Positions 23,879 to 33,000 of a stretch of DNA of 64,000 nt are shown here, in pieces; the stretch's first letter is position 1, and each line of letters opens with the position of its first letter. Source of the stretch: Oenococcus sicerae (GTDB taxonomy: Bacteria > Bacillota > Bacilli > Lactobacillales > Lactobacillaceae); assembly GCF_004102045.2 (NCBI RefSeq), contig NZ_CP029684.2, positions 806,001 to 870,000 of the forward strand. The letters are read 5' to 3'. A program made the translations under genes and the position numbers. The notes beneath the pieces were generated by a model that was not told the DNA's origin, did no database searches, and saw nothing but the letters and a program-made list of their open reading frames with translations.

Positions 23879-23925
23879 TTTTGTCCGCCCATTATTTTAT
23901 TTGTGAAACATTTTTAGTCTACAGG

Positions 23926-23949
23926 AATTAATACTGGGGAGTATTAATT
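23926..23949. repeat. 24-base palindrome upstream of ribB
   Basis: AATTAATACT and AGTATTAATT around GGGG. Lies about 50 bases before the minus-strand ribB start; operator or small RNA hairpin. The string TTTAGTCTACAGG beside it recurs at 24088-24100. Confidence 0.5.
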
Positions 23950-24172
23950 TCTGATTTCTTTAATCATTTTTATAATTTATGACCGAATAATAGCGTTAAA
24001 ACCGAACATTAATCAATATATCGCTTAAGATAGTTCGTTAATAAATTATTGTAAACCTGTTTAGCAACTCTGATAAAAGATTTTTTATTTAGTCTACAGG
24101 CGATTGTAAATCCCACAAACTAATTACGTGTTTCTTTAATTTTTTTATGATATGAATTAAAATATTTTGTGG

Positions 24173-25783
24173 TTATGAGTGGGCCGTGATTTTGTAAATG
24201 CGATCAAGCTTGGGCTCTAATTCCTTTCTTAACTGATGGGTGACCATCACAACTGTTAATTGGGAGTCACTGGTCAGCAGATCCTCAATTTCGGTTCTAG
24301 ATCGATTGTCCAAAGCTGATGTACCTTCGTCGATCAAAAATATTTTTCGTTTGCTCGATAATCCGCGCGCTAAAACGATCCGCTGTTTTTCACCACCTGA
24401 CAAGTCGCTGCCATTGTATTGCAGAATCGTGTCTAAGCCATCAGGCAAACGACTAACTAACTTGCTTAAACCCGTTTGATCAATGATTTTGTCCAAGTCG
24501 AGATTATGAATATGGTCATCTAATGTGATATTATTCCTCAGACTATCGTTAAAAATATAGGGATCTTGATCCAAGTAATAAATCTGTTCCCTGACTTGAC
24601 TTAAATCCAGATCTCGATAATTCAAACCATCAATCATTAATTCTCCAGTGTAGCTGGTTAATTTTCCGGCCAGAATATTCAATAAAGTCGTTTTACCGGA
24701 GCCTGAATCACCGATCAGTGCGTACTTATGATTCTTTTCAATTGTCAAAGAGATTTGTTTGAGAATTTCACGTCGATGGTCGTAGCCAAAACTCAGATTA
24801 TGAATGCTTAACTGCTGATTGAAGTGATTAAGTTCAGCGGTCGGCTGTTTATGGAAATCTGGTAATTGTGTAAATTTATCAAAGATCGGCTGTACAGCTT
24901 TGATCGCAATTAAACTTTCGCTTGTGCCGGTAATGCCAGCAAAGATACTGCCGGCAAAATTTTGAGTGGCATTCACTGCGCCGATCGTGACCAGCTTTGC
25001 AAACACGAGCAGTCCAGTTTGAATCATGATAAAAGTTTGGCACATAACACTAACGGCGTTAGTCGTGGCCGACATGCTGCCATAGATGCGTGCATAATGA
25101 TTATTTTTTGCTGCCGCTTCTTTTGATGAGGCGACTGTTTTTGACACAATTAATCGACTAAGATTCAGCATATATAAAGGATTGAAACCTTCCAAAATAT
25201 CTGTTAGCTGGTTGGTTAATTTTTCATTGCCTTGAGTCATTGATAGCGAGGCAGCAGTGATTTTTTTCGTAAAAATATGAGGTGTAGCTAGCACAAGCGC
25301 TGATAAAATAATTGCGGATAAAATTAATGAAAAATGATAATAAGCAAGCGCGATGGCCGAGAAACTAATATTGGCTAAATTATCAATTAGGTCATAAACG
25401 TTATTAAAACCATTTTGGTTGATCGTATTAATATCATTGGTCATCCAAGAACTGTAGACGGCTTCGTTTTTTTCATGATATTTTTCGTAACTACTTTGGG
25501 CAAGCCTATTGGCAATATTTTGTCGAATGCTTGTGTCCATTAATTGAATGACCTTTGAAGTATAAAAATCTTGGATATACAAGCTGTAGCAGTAAAAAAT
25601 ATAGGCTAGTATTTCCACGAGTATCCAAAACATAAATTGATCAAAATCTCGTTTGACCAAATTTGTCAATGCATTGGCCGAAGCGAGGGCGCCGATCATT
25701 AAGACGAAATCACGCAGGATGATAAAGGCAGACACAAAAAGATTCTGAGGCAGAAATTGTCTGAGACATTCATATAAATTCAT
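24173..25783 (-). CDS. ABC exporter, fused membrane and ATPase domains
   Basis: 536 residues from ATG 25783 (MNLYECLRQF). Six transmembrane segments in the first 300 residues are followed by an ATPase with Walker A GDSGSGKTT, signature LSGGEKQR and Walker B IFLIDEGTSALD. This is the type of half-transporter that works as a dimer and exports lipids, peptides or drugs. A longer frame from TTG 25852 exists but begins inside an inverted repeat (25820-25850), so the shorter form is preferred; the ribosome-binding site is weak. Substrate unknown. No partner gene lies next to it, suggesting a homodimer. Confidence 0.85.
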   Translation of the reverse strand: MNLYECLRQFLPQNLFVSAFIILRDFVLMIGALASANALTNLVKRDFDQFMFWILVEILAYIFYCYSLYIQDFYTSKVIQLMDTSIRQNIANRLAQSSYEKYHEKNEAVYSSWMTNDINTINQNGFNNVYDLIDNLANISFSAIALAYYHFSLILSAIILSALVLATPHIFTKKITAASLSMTQGNEKLTNQLTDILEGFNPLYMLNLSRLIVSKTVASSKEAAAKNNHYARIYGSMSATTNAVSVMCQTFIMIQTGLLVFAKLVTIGAVNATQNFAGSIFAGITGTSESLIAIKAVQPIFDKFTQLPDFHKQPTAELNHFNQQLSIHNLSFGYDHRREILKQISLTIEKNHKYALIGDSGSGKTTLLNILAGKLTSYTGELMIDGLNYRDLDLSQVREQIYYLDQDPYIFNDSLRNNITLDDHIHNLDLDKIIDQTGLSKLVSRLPDGLDTILQYNGSDLSGGEKQRIVLARGLSSKRKIFLIDEGTSALDNRSRTEIEDLLTSDSQLTVVMVTHQLRKELEPKLDRIYKITAHS

Positions 25784-25819
25784 ATTAAAAGACAGCTTTC
25801 TTTGATTTGTTTTCAGAAA

Positions 25820-25850
25820 GTGCACATTGTTTAAAACAAAATGAGTGCAC
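25820..25850. promoter_or_regulatory. Imperfect inverted repeat upstream of the ABC exporter
   Basis: GTGCAC at both ends encloses the internal repeat TTGTTT-AAACAA. The arrangement looks like an operator for the minus-strand ABC exporter. Confidence 0.4.
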
Positions 25851-26027
25851 AAAAAAATCTCGTTTAAAGATTTTTTAACTTGCTAACAAATTAAGACAGC
25901 ACCTTTAGTCATACGATATTTCAGCTTCCTAGGAATGATTTCTATTAGCCAAAGAATACAACATATTTTGACGAAATGCTATCTCTTTTACGGCCTGCAT
26001 CTGTAGGAAACTTTAGTTTTTTGATTT

Positions 26028-27479
26028 TCAAGCATGACGGCGAAGATACCAATTATAGATACTGTTGGCTGTTTGATCTGATAAATAACGAAGCTGAATG
26101 GCCTGGTTGCTGTTGCCATGTCTGATATTAATGGTTAAATGAGCCAAGTTTTTGTGTACCATCCAGACAGTTCTATGATAATTAATCGATTGAATGTTTT
26201 GCCATGGCAGAAAGTACAGTTCTTTGGTCCACAAGCGTCCAACTTGCAAGACTAATTGCTGATCGCCGACTTGCGCAAAAGCAGTTTGCCGGCTTTTGTA
26301 GTAGCCGAGGCTGGCAGCGACCGCTAGCAGCAGCAAAGCAGCATAACCAAAGGGCCGCCAAAAATAGATGGCAAGCCCGATTGGCAGCAGGGAAATTATG
26401 ACTGCATTACGAATAAAATAGTAAATTTTGTTAACAGACAAATGATTCAAATTAGGATTAATTGCTGGCAGCCAGCTAATAAAGGCATGAATTTTATTAA
26501 AAACCAGTTTATTTGAAATGACAGGTATCACAAGCAAGTCGTCATGATCATCCTCGCTTTTAGCCGCATTGGAAGCAATAATCGTATTAACGGTTGCTAA
26601 CTTCAGCCATTGACGCAGAATACTTTGCTTGATACAAACAGCCTGAATCCGATTAATTGGTGTTGTCACAGTATTTCTTTGAAAAAAACCGCCGATCGTT
26701 GTCAGCTTCTGATCTGTTTTCGTCAATTGAAAATGATAATAACGCAAAACAATTCTCAGATAAGAAACGATCAGACTTAAAATCGCAATCAAAACAAATA
26801 ATAGTAAGGCAATGCTGAGGCTTAAATGATTAAAATAGTTGTTGGCTGCCTTGACATAATGATCAGGTAAAAAACGATCTAGTTGAGACATAATACTGCC
26901 AACCGCGATCAAGGCTGGAATCAAGCCGACTGAGGTAATCGCATACAAAGAAAGATCATTAGCCGTAATATCGTAAACTGCCTGCGGTTCAACAACATGA
27001 TCAGCCTCAATCGTTTCCGTAGAGACAACTTGGCTGCTGCGCCGGTTCAGCTGTTCGATCAAGTGAGCAGTTTTTACGGGAATAACAGCTAATTGGGCCT
27101 CGGCTTTGCCGTCATTATGGCCGGCCGTTTCTATGGCTAAGGATTCTAAATTAAAGGGTTTTAGAAAAAACCATTGTTTATGTTGGATCGTTTGAATGCG
27201 GCTGTAGGGAATATGATTATGCTGACGTACAAAAAGGCCTGAGTGGATCGTCAGACTATTGTCGTTAAATTCGTATGTTAAACAGTAATAACGAACGATA
27301 GGCATCATAATAAACACAAGCAAGACAGCCGCTAGTTCCGCTAAACTGATCAAACTATCAGCAGTGTTATCGAATTTAACATTAAAGAACATATAGATCC
27401 ACAGATACCAAGTCGACCTTAAATTTTTATAAATAAATCCGATAATCGAAAAAGGATGAAGATGACTAGCTTTTGTCAT
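26028..27479 (-). CDS. ydbT: PH-domain (bPH2) membrane protein YdbT
   Basis: 483 residues from ATG 27479 (MTKASHLHPF), with GGAGGT five bases upstream; the longer frame is rejected. Three bPH2 (DUF304) domains alternate with pairs of transmembrane segments: NSLTIHSGLFVRQHNHIPYS, then the stretch around TTPINRIQAVCIKQS, and a third with LPWQNIQSINYHRTVW. Together with YdbS the protein forms a conserved pair in Firmicutes; biochemical role not established, though cell-envelope stress or bacteriocin resistance has been proposed for relatives. The start overlaps ydbS by 14 bases. Confidence 0.85.
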   Translation of the reverse strand: MTKASHLHPFSIIGFIYKNLRSTWYLWIYMFFNVKFDNTADSLISLAELAAVLLVFIMMPIVRYYCLTYEFNDNSLTIHSGLFVRQHNHIPYSRIQTIQHKQWFFLKPFNLESLAIETAGHNDGKAEAQLAVIPVKTAHLIEQLNRRSSQVVSTETIEADHVVEPQAVYDITANDLSLYAITSVGLIPALIAVGSIMSQLDRFLPDHYVKAANNYFNHLSLSIALLLFVLIAILSLIVSYLRIVLRYYHFQLTKTDQKLTTIGGFFQRNTVTTPINRIQAVCIKQSILRQWLKLATVNTIIASNAAKSEDDHDDLLVIPVISNKLVFNKIHAFISWLPAINPNLNHLSVNKIYYFIRNAVIISLLPIGLAIYFWRPFGYAALLLLAVAASLGYYKSRQTAFAQVGDQQLVLQVGRLWTKELYFLPWQNIQSINYHRTVWMVHKNLAHLTINIRHGNSNQAIQLRYLSDQTANSIYNWYLRRHA

Positions 27480-27939
27480 CTTGTACCTCCACAGCCAAGT
27501 CCATGATTTGATCACGGAGTTTTTCTGCTGTTATGGGCTCTAATCCGTCAATATCATGTTGGGTCGAAGCTGTTGCGACAGTCACTTTTTGTAATTTCTG
27601 CCACTGCAGAATAGGGCCGGCAGACAAAGTAACATTTTGTACGCGTGTGATCGGAATAGCTATTCGTTGACGAAAAACAAATCCTGATTGCATTTCAACG
27701 GCGTTTTCTGTAATCGTATATTGCCAAAAACGATAACGATATGGGATGGAAAGGAAGTTAATAAAAGCAGCGACCAGCGTAAGGGCGGCGACTAAGTAGA
27801 TGATAAAGGCTGGCAAGTGCCAAAAGCGACTGGCAAAAAAAATGGCAATATTGATGATAACTAGTAAACATAGGTTGCCTAAGGCGCTGATCAACCAGGT
27901 TATTTTGATTCTTGCAGGCAGTTTGTGTGTCTGATTCAT
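27466..27939 (-). CDS. ydbS: PH-domain (bPH2) membrane protein YdbS
   Basis: 157 residues: two transmembrane segments near residues 12-60, then one bPH2 domain (AVEMQSGFVFRQRIAIPITR, VQNVTLSAGPILQWQ). AGGAG lies seven bases before the ATG. It precedes and overlaps ydbT, the arrangement known from Bacillus and lactobacilli. Confidence 0.87.
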   Translation of the reverse strand: MNQTHKLPARIKITWLISALGNLCLLVIINIAIFFASRFWHLPAFIIYLVAALTLVAAFINFLSIPYRYRFWQYTITENAVEMQSGFVFRQRIAIPITRVQNVTLSAGPILQWQKLQKVTVATASTQHDIDGLEPITAEKLRDQIMDLAVEVQDDKS

Positions 27940-28095
27940 TTATTCTCCTAAGGGGGTTGTTGTGTTGTTGATTAACTATCATTAAAAAGGTTCAAAGAAC
28001 GCTTGTCAACCGATGGTCAAAATAATCTTATAATTCAGTCAATAAAAATTGTAATCGTTGTACAATGTTTTTCTGAACTTTAACTCATCTGTAGA

Positions 28096-28728
28096 TCATC
28101 TGCGTCGCTGATAGCTGGAGCTGCCGCCATTGATCACTTTCACGATTTCATCTGCTAGGGTATCTCGGCGAACCGGAATATAGGCAGCTAGCAATTTTTT
28201 TAGTAAAGGTAGTTGTTTGGACACATTTAACGGCGCTGCTAGAATGACTGAATAAAGCCGTGCTCGATCGTAAACCATGCCAGGATAAATAATTGTGTTG
28301 TGTCTGTTTTGTGCCAAGACGATTTTTTCCGCCGCGTATTTAGCCAGCATATATTTACGCAGAATGACAGGCATTTTGTTGGCCGAAATAAACAAAAACC
28401 GGCTCGTTTGCTGATTGTTTTTCAAATAATCAGTGATTTTACGTACTGGTTCGATCATAAATTTTTCATAAGTCAGGCCTTTGCGGCGATTTTCAAACAG
28501 AATACCGATCGCATCTATGACCCAATCGGCTTGATCAACGTATTTTTGCCAACGATCGTCGACTAAGATATCAGAGGCGACCCACTCAACTTGGTCGATC
28601 CACGTTCCAGTTAAATTAACAGCTTGGCCATGTCGCGAAATACTTGTGACTTGTTGACCATTTTGAATGAGTTTTTCGACTATTTTTTGACCAATAAAAC
28701 CACTACCGCCAAATACGACGATTTTCAT
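28096..28728 (-). CDS. NAD(P)-binding epimerase/dehydratase-like protein
   Basis: 210 residues beginning with a Rossmann fold: MKIVVFGGSGFIGQKIV has the GxxGxxG pattern of atypical short-chain dehydrogenases. The rest matches the NmrA/NDUFA9-like group of small NAD(P)-binding proteins; the YxxxK pair is partly visible (KYMLAKYAAEKIV). Substrate unknown. TAGGAG lies nine bases upstream. Nine bases separate it from the carbonic anhydrase gene upstream, so the two are probably co-transcribed. Confidence 0.8.
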   Translation of the reverse strand: MKIVVFGGSGFIGQKIVEKLIQNGQQVTSISRHGQAVNLTGTWIDQVEWVASDILVDDRWQKYVDQADWVIDAIGILFENRRKGLTYEKFMIEPVRKITDYLKNNQQTSRFLFISANKMPVILRKYMLAKYAAEKIVLAQNRHNTIIYPGMVYDRARLYSVILAAPLNVSKQLPLLKKLLAAYIPVRRDTLADEIVKVINGGSSSYQRRR

Positions 28729-28737
28729 GCTAGACTC

Positions 28738-29370
28738 CTAGTCTGCTTCATAATACAAAAGCGATCGTCCTTTCAAAGGCTGCAAATCACGATTATTGCG
28801 TGCATACAAGTCTTGTAAAAAGGCAAGCTGCTGAGTGGAAATTTCAATTGGATTTTGAAAAACGTACCACTCGACGTTTTCGCTTAATGGCGGTGTGGTC
28901 AGTGAACCTAAATAATGAAAATAAGATTTATTTGTTGGCATTAAATCGCTTGTATCACAACTAAAAAGTGTCTCCTGACCAATTTGTGAAAAGACGCGAC
29001 CGAGAACCGTAGACGTTCGGCCGAGTTTGGCAAAAACAGCCACAACTGCTAATTGTCCATCAGCGGCTTGATTGACAAAGTGGATCTCGGCCGCAAATGT
29101 GCGATCGTCCAGGGTATGTTCGCTCGGTGTGTGAATATGAAACTGCTGCAATTCAAAATGGCGGTTATTTAAAATAGCGTGACCGCGATGGCCTACTTCC
29201 AGTCCGCGACCAGTATCATGGACGTACATAGCAACGGTTCCGTAATCAAATTTTAAAGGTGCCTGGTAGCGGGCTCTTTTTGCCGTCTGGGAATTCAAAG
29301 CAACAGGGGATTGCATGGACCCAGATATAAATGGCCAAAGATCTTGTTGATCATAATCAAGCTTTTTCAT
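28738..29370 (-). CDS. Alpha-class carbonic anhydrase, cytoplasmic form
   Basis: 210 residues. Zinc ligands appear in FHIHTPSEH (two His) and AEIHFVN (third His), with the SLTTPPLSENVEWYVF motif that closes the active site. The protein converts CO2 and bicarbonate. There is no signal peptide, unlike most bacterial alpha enzymes, so it probably acts in the cytoplasm, supplying bicarbonate for carbamoyl phosphate and other carboxylations (inference; carAB is present in this window). GAGGAA precedes the ATG. Confidence 0.9.
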   Translation of the reverse strand: MKKLDYDQQDLWPFISGSMQSPVALNSQTAKRARYQAPLKFDYGTVAMYVHDTGRGLEVGHRGHAILNNRHFELQQFHIHTPSEHTLDDRTFAAEIHFVNQAADGQLAVVAVFAKLGRTSTVLGRVFSQIGQETLFSCDTSDLMPTNKSYFHYLGSLTTPPLSENVEWYVFQNPIEISTQQLAFLQDLYARNNRDLQPLKGRSLLYYEAD

Positions 29371-29446
29371 GTCAGTTCCTCAATTCCGAGTTATTAATTA
29401 ATCATTTTAGACGGGCGATCTTTAAAAAACAATTCGTATCGTCTGC

Positions 29447-29475
29447 TTGACATATATGATAAATGCGCTTAAAGT
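29447..29475 (+). promoter_or_regulatory. Promoter of the T-box leader
   Basis: TTGACA (29447-29452), a 17-base spacer and TAAAGT (29470-29475). Expected initiation near 29482, at the base of T-box stem I. Confidence 0.65.
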
Positions 29476-29481
29476 TCTAGC

Positions 29482-29744
29482 CAATAGACAGTGATGGAAT
29501 GAGTATTAAGTTTGCAGCCTGAAGAGACGCTGATGAGTGGTGAAAATCGGCGGGTGAATACTTAAGAAGATGGTTCTTGAGTCGACTGCTTGTCTGCTGA
29601 AGTATGCTGCAAGCGCGGGAATGCCCGTTATAGCTGTGAGTTTGTTGCATAAACTTAATGAGGATTTTTTGGTGACAAAGAATCAAAAACGAGTGGCACC
29701 GTGATTGATTCGCCTCGCATTCCAATTTTTTGGAGTGCTTTTTT
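29482..29744 (+). ncRNA. T-box riboswitch upstream of the sulfhydrylase gene
   Basis: The T-box core GAGTGGCACCGTG is at 29691-29703. It is followed by CGCCTCG, which can pair with it as antiterminator, and by a terminator GCATTCC/GGAGTGC with T run (29717-29744). Upstream, AGACAG near 29485 pairs with TTGTCT near 29593 as base of stem I, GAGTATT with AATACTT higher up, and the distal loop reads TGGTGAAAATC. The likely specifier region contains ATG (Met), but the bulge TGGC predicts a tRNA with G at position 73, whereas tRNA-Met has A. The amino acid is therefore unresolved. Confidence 0.8.
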
Positions 29745-29906
29745 AGTCATTAACACGAGGAATATTTCGATGAGCCGAATACGAAGTCATACAACGATAT
29801 GCTGGCTGCTGCTCTGGCGGGGCCAAGGTTTGAGTGAGACACGAATGTGCCGCGACTTTTTTGTTGATTTCTTTTCTTAAAAATATAAAAAATCGAGGTA
29901 CTTCTC
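29745..29906 (+). other. Leader between T-box terminator and sulfhydrylase start
   Basis: About 160 bases with GC-rich stretches around 29805-29860 (GGCGGGGCC and a matching GCCGC before a T run). It may hold a second hairpin. I cannot name a riboswitch class for it. Confidence 0.35.
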
Positions 29907-31193
29907 ATGAGTCAAATTAAATATCATTTTGAAACAAAACAGGTTCACGCTGGTCAAGAAGCTCCTGACCCAGCTACCGGTGCGCGTGCAGTACCGATTT
30001 ACCAAACATCATCCTTCGTGTTTAAGGATGCTAAAGAGGCTGCGGGTCGTTTTGCCTTGACAGATCCAGGATATATTTACGGCCGGCTGACTAATCCGAC
30101 TAATGCTGTTTTTGAAACACGGATCGCTGCTTTGGAAGGCGGCACGAGTGCGATCTCCTTAGCTTCTGGTGCAGCGGCTGTGACGGCAGCTATTGAGAAC
30201 GTCGCTGGTGCAGGCGACCATATTGTAGCAGCTTCAACACTTTATGGCGGCACTTATGAATTGTTTAGCGAGACGTTAAAAAAATTAGGCATCGAGACGA
30301 CTTTTGTAGATCCAGATGATCCAACTAACTTTGAGGCCGCTATTCAAGATAATACGAAAGCAATTTTCTTTGAAAGTCTTGGGAATCCAGCAATTAACAT
30401 CGTAGACTTTGAAGCTGTTGTTGCGATCGCAAAAAAATATGGCATTTTAACGATCGTCGACTCGACTTTTGCAACTCCTTATCTGATCCGGCCTTTTGAA
30501 TATGGAATCGATATCGTGGTTCACTCAGCAACGAAGTTTATTGGCGGTCATGGGACGACGATCGGTGGTGTTGTTGTTGAGAAAGGTGACTTTGATTATA
30601 AAAAGTCAGGTCGTTATCCAGATTTTGTTAATCCGACAGCGGCTTATAACGGCTTGGTGTGGGCTGATCTGGATGGCGCTGCCTTCACAACGAAGATCCG
30701 TGCCGAGCATTTACGCGATACGGGCGCCACTTTATCACCGCAATCCGCTTGGTATTTTTTAGAAGGCTTAGAGACCTTGTCGCTCAGGGTTGAGCGGCAT
30801 GTTGAGAATGCTCGCAGGATCGTTAAATATTTGCAAAAACATCCAAAGGTCGCTTGGGTTTCTTATCCAGAAACAGATGATTCGAAGTATCGTGAATTAT
30901 CCAAAAAATATTTTCCTAAGGGAGCCGGTTCAATTTTTACTTTTGGTTTGAAAGCTGGTGAAACAGGGGCTGGTACCTTGATCAATCATCTAGAATTATT
31001 TTCATTATTAGCAAACGTTGGCGATGCTAAATCCTTGATCATTCATCCTAAATCTACGACTCACGCACAGTTAAATGACGAACAGTTAAAGGCAGTCGGT
31101 ATCACTCCTGACCTGATTCGTGTTTCTATTGGTATTGAAAATGCTGATGATCTGATTGCTGATCTAGACCAAGCTCTAGCACAAGTTAACTAA
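29907..31193 (+). CDS. O-acetylhomoserine sulfhydrylase (Cys/Met metabolism PLP enzyme)
   Basis: 428 residues. Makes homocysteine from O-acetylhomoserine and sulfide, or related gamma-replacement reactions. Family signatures: [14 protein letters not shown] at the start, [27 protein letters not shown], and the PLP lysine in [14 protein letters not shown]. Length fits the MetY type rather than the shorter MetB/MetC (about 380). ATCGAGGTA lies upstream of the ATG. Control by the T-box points to sensing of amino acid supply. The protein has no cysteine. Symbol metY or cysD is used for relatives; I leave it open. Confidence 0.88.
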   Translation: MSQIKYHFETKQVHAGQEAPDPATGARAVPIYQTSSFVFKDAKEAAGRFALTDPGYIYGRLTNPTNAVFETRIAALEGGTSAISLASGAAAVTAAIENVAGAGDHIVAASTLYGGTYELFSETLKKLGIETTFVDPDDPTNFEAAIQDNTKAIFFESLGNPAINIVDFEAVVAIAKKYGILTIVDSTFATPYLIRPFEYGIDIVVHSATKFIGGHGTTIGGVVVEKGDFDYKKSGRYPDFVNPTAAYNGLVWADLDGAAFTTKIRAEHLRDTGATLSPQSAWYFLEGLETLSLRVERHVENARRIVKYLQKHPKVAWVSYPETDDSKYRELSKKYFPKGAGSIFTFGLKAGETGAGTLINHLELFSLLANVGDAKSLIIHPKSTTHAQLNDEQLKAVGITPDLIRVSIGIENADDLIADLDQALAQVN

Positions 31194-31267
31194 TTTGATT
31201 ATTTGCCGCAGCAATGATTGACCTTTCCTGACTAATGTTTATTATATGAAGGGTAGAGGTGAATAAA

Positions 31268-31555
31268 ATGGCATTAGCAGAAGCAGACGCAGAGAAATTG
31301 AATGTTGAGGGCTTATCCATTATGTTGGCAAAAGGGATCGAATCCTTTAATGCCGACGAAGACAAAGATGTAGAAAGGTACCTATTAAAATCAATTTATG
31401 ATAATTCAGGTGTTCAAAAATCTGAAAAAATTGATGCTTATCCCAAAGTGGATTTGAAAAGAGTGGCTGCTCGAATTGATGAGCTTGAAAAAAACGAACC
31501 GCAAGATTCTAAAAAAACTTTCACCGATCTTAGGACCTGGGCAAAAGTTAAATAA
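31268..31555 (+). CDS. Hypothetical small acidic protein
   Basis: 95 residues (MALAEADAEKLNV), no membrane segment or known motif. The ATG at 31268 follows GAGGTGA by seven bases; the GTG at 31259 lies within that site. Charged, probably helical. Followed by a strong terminator, so it is a single-gene unit. Not recognised. Confidence 0.65.
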   Translation: MALAEADAEKLNVEGLSIMLAKGIESFNADEDKDVERYLLKSIYDNSGVQKSEKIDAYPKVDLKRVAARIDELEKNEPQDSKKTFTDLRTWAKVK

Positions 31556-31574
31556 TCGATCTATATACTTGATG

Positions 31575-31605
31575 ATCCCAAACTTTAAAAGTTTGGGATT
31601 TTTTT
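31575..31605 (+). terminator. Intrinsic terminator
   Basis: ATCCCAAACTTT pairs with AAAGTTTGGGAT, followed by seven Ts. Confidence 0.9.
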
Positions 31606-31644
31606 CGTGTTAAGCTATTAGAAAATAGTTATTGGAGAGTTGCT

Positions 31645-31986
31645 ATGGAAAATCAGGGTACAGAGCCTGCTTTAGTTGATCATTGGAGTTGGGGCGCTTT
31701 TATGAATGCTTTTAATTGGGGAATTGGCAACAGAGTCTATCTGACGCTGTGGATCTTAGTACCGATCTTTAATCTGGTTTGGGTCTTTATAGTTGGTGCT
31801 AAAGCACATCGTTGGGCATGGGAAAAGAATTCGTATCAAAATGAAGCTGAATATAACGCGATCATGGCAACTTGGGATCGTGCTGGTTTTGTTCAGTTTA
31901 TTCTTTTCTTAGCCGCCATTGTGTTAAATATTTTGTTCATCATATTCCTAGGAGCACTTGGAGTAGTCTTATTTAATTCAAATTAA
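31645..31986 (+). CDS. Small membrane protein, DUF2628-like
   Basis: 113 residues. A Trp-rich start (DHWSWGAFMNAFNWGIGN) leads into two or three transmembrane segments (about 37-58 and 85-110) separated by a soluble loop with HRWAWEKNSYQNEAEYN. This pattern occurs in a widespread family of uncharacterised small membrane proteins in Firmicutes. TTGGAGAG precedes the ATG. Function unknown. Confidence 0.7.
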   Translation: MENQGTEPALVDHWSWGAFMNAFNWGIGNRVYLTLWILVPIFNLVWVFIVGAKAHRWAWEKNSYQNEAEYNAIMATWDRAGFVQFILFLAAIVLNILFIIFLGALGVVLFNSN

Positions 31987-32020
31987 TCGGATAAAGTATT
32001 CAGCGGCTGCGGCCGTTTTT

Positions 32021-32026
32021 TATTAT
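32021..32026 (+). promoter_or_regulatory. -10 box directly before the 32036 start
   Basis: TATTAT ends ten bases before the ATG, so the transcript would start within two or three bases of it. No ribosome-binding site is present; candidate leaderless gene. The -35 is poor. Confidence 0.4.
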
Positions 32027-32035
32027 GCTTAGTCT

Positions 32036-32914
32036 ATGGAAAACGGTAGTCATATTCTCACATTAAAAAATGGTTTTCATCTTTGGTCGCATACAGAAAA
32101 CTCTGGTGGCAAAACAAAAGTAATCGCAGTTCATGGTGGTCCTGGAGATAACCACGAATCTTTTGAGACTTTGCCGGCAGCACTTTTAGAAAACGAAATC
32201 AGTTACTATGATCAATTGGGATCTTGGTATTCGGATCAACCGGACTTTTCGGATTTAGCATTGGCCGAAAAGTATTTAAATATTGCTTACTTTGTTGACG
32301 AATTAGAAGCTGTCCGCCAACAATTAGGTTACGAAAAATTTGTGCTATTAGGTTACTCATGGGGCGGCATGATCGCTTTAGAATATGCCTTAAAATATCC
32401 GAAGCGGTTGAATAAGCTGATTATTGTGGGAATGTCTGATAGAGATCGTGACTTCACCGATCGTATGAAGGACGAAGTTTCCAAAGTTTTGTCCGCAGAT
32501 GAGGCCGCCTATGTATTCAAAGAAGCGAATGCAGGCGACTTGAACGATCCTTTATTTAATCAATATATGGCAAGGTTTTATGAAGATTATTATGGTCGTT
32601 TTTCTAAAAGCTCGACAACACATGCTGTTTCCACAACTAATATGCAGGTCGCTGATTATATGATGGGCCGCAATCCCTTTCAGACAGTTGGGACGATGGC
32701 GGGTTGGGATATTTCTGACAGGATCGATCAGATCAACACACCCACTCAATTCATGATTGGTGATCAAGATATGATTCCGATCGCGAGAATTCAAAAGATA
32801 ATTCGGCATATGCAAAACGCAAAATTGGTGGTTGTTCCACAAGCAACGCATGTTGTCATTCGTGATAATCCTGAGTATTTTTTTCAACAATTAAATAATT
32901 TTCTAAATAACTGA
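32036..32914 (+). CDS. Proline iminopeptidase-type alpha/beta hydrolase
   Basis: 292 residues. HGGPGDNHESF (oxyanion-hole motif of the S33 family) and the nucleophile elbow GYSWGGM near residues 104-110 identify a prolyl aminopeptidase-like hydrolase; Asp (IGDQDMIP) and His (QATHVVI) complete the triad. It would release N-terminal proline from peptides, useful in an amino acid auxotroph. No signal peptide. No Shine-Dalgarno sequence precedes the ATG. Confidence 0.88.
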   Translation: MENGSHILTLKNGFHLWSHTENSGGKTKVIAVHGGPGDNHESFETLPAALLENEISYYDQLGSWYSDQPDFSDLALAEKYLNIAYFVDELEAVRQQLGYEKFVLLGYSWGGMIALEYALKYPKRLNKLIIVGMSDRDRDFTDRMKDEVSKVLSADEAAYVFKEANAGDLNDPLFNQYMARFYEDYYGRFSKSSTTHAVSTTNMQVADYMMGRNPFQTVGTMAGWDISDRIDQINTPTQFMIGDQDMIPIARIQKIIRHMQNAKLVVVPQATHVVIRDNPEYFFQQLNNFLNN

Positions 32915-32944
32915 TTTTTTGACTCGAAATTTATAAAATGATAG

Positions 32945-32957
32945 TGAAAGCGCTTCA
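32945..32957. promoter_or_regulatory. LacI/CcpA-type operator upstream of the LacI gene
   Basis: TGAAAGCGCTTCA, a near palindrome with the AAGCGCTT core. The same core occurs in the operator at 34031, so it is likely autoregulation by the LacI protein, or CcpA control. Confidence 0.65.
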
Positions 32958-33000
32958 ATTTGATTGTGTCGTTTTTAGAGATGAATAAAAGGGGACTGAA

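Noticed and set aside
29477-29725. Minus-strand 82-codon open frame opposite the T-box
   Set aside because: The structured T-box RNA on the plus strand explains the sequence; the frame has no start signal.
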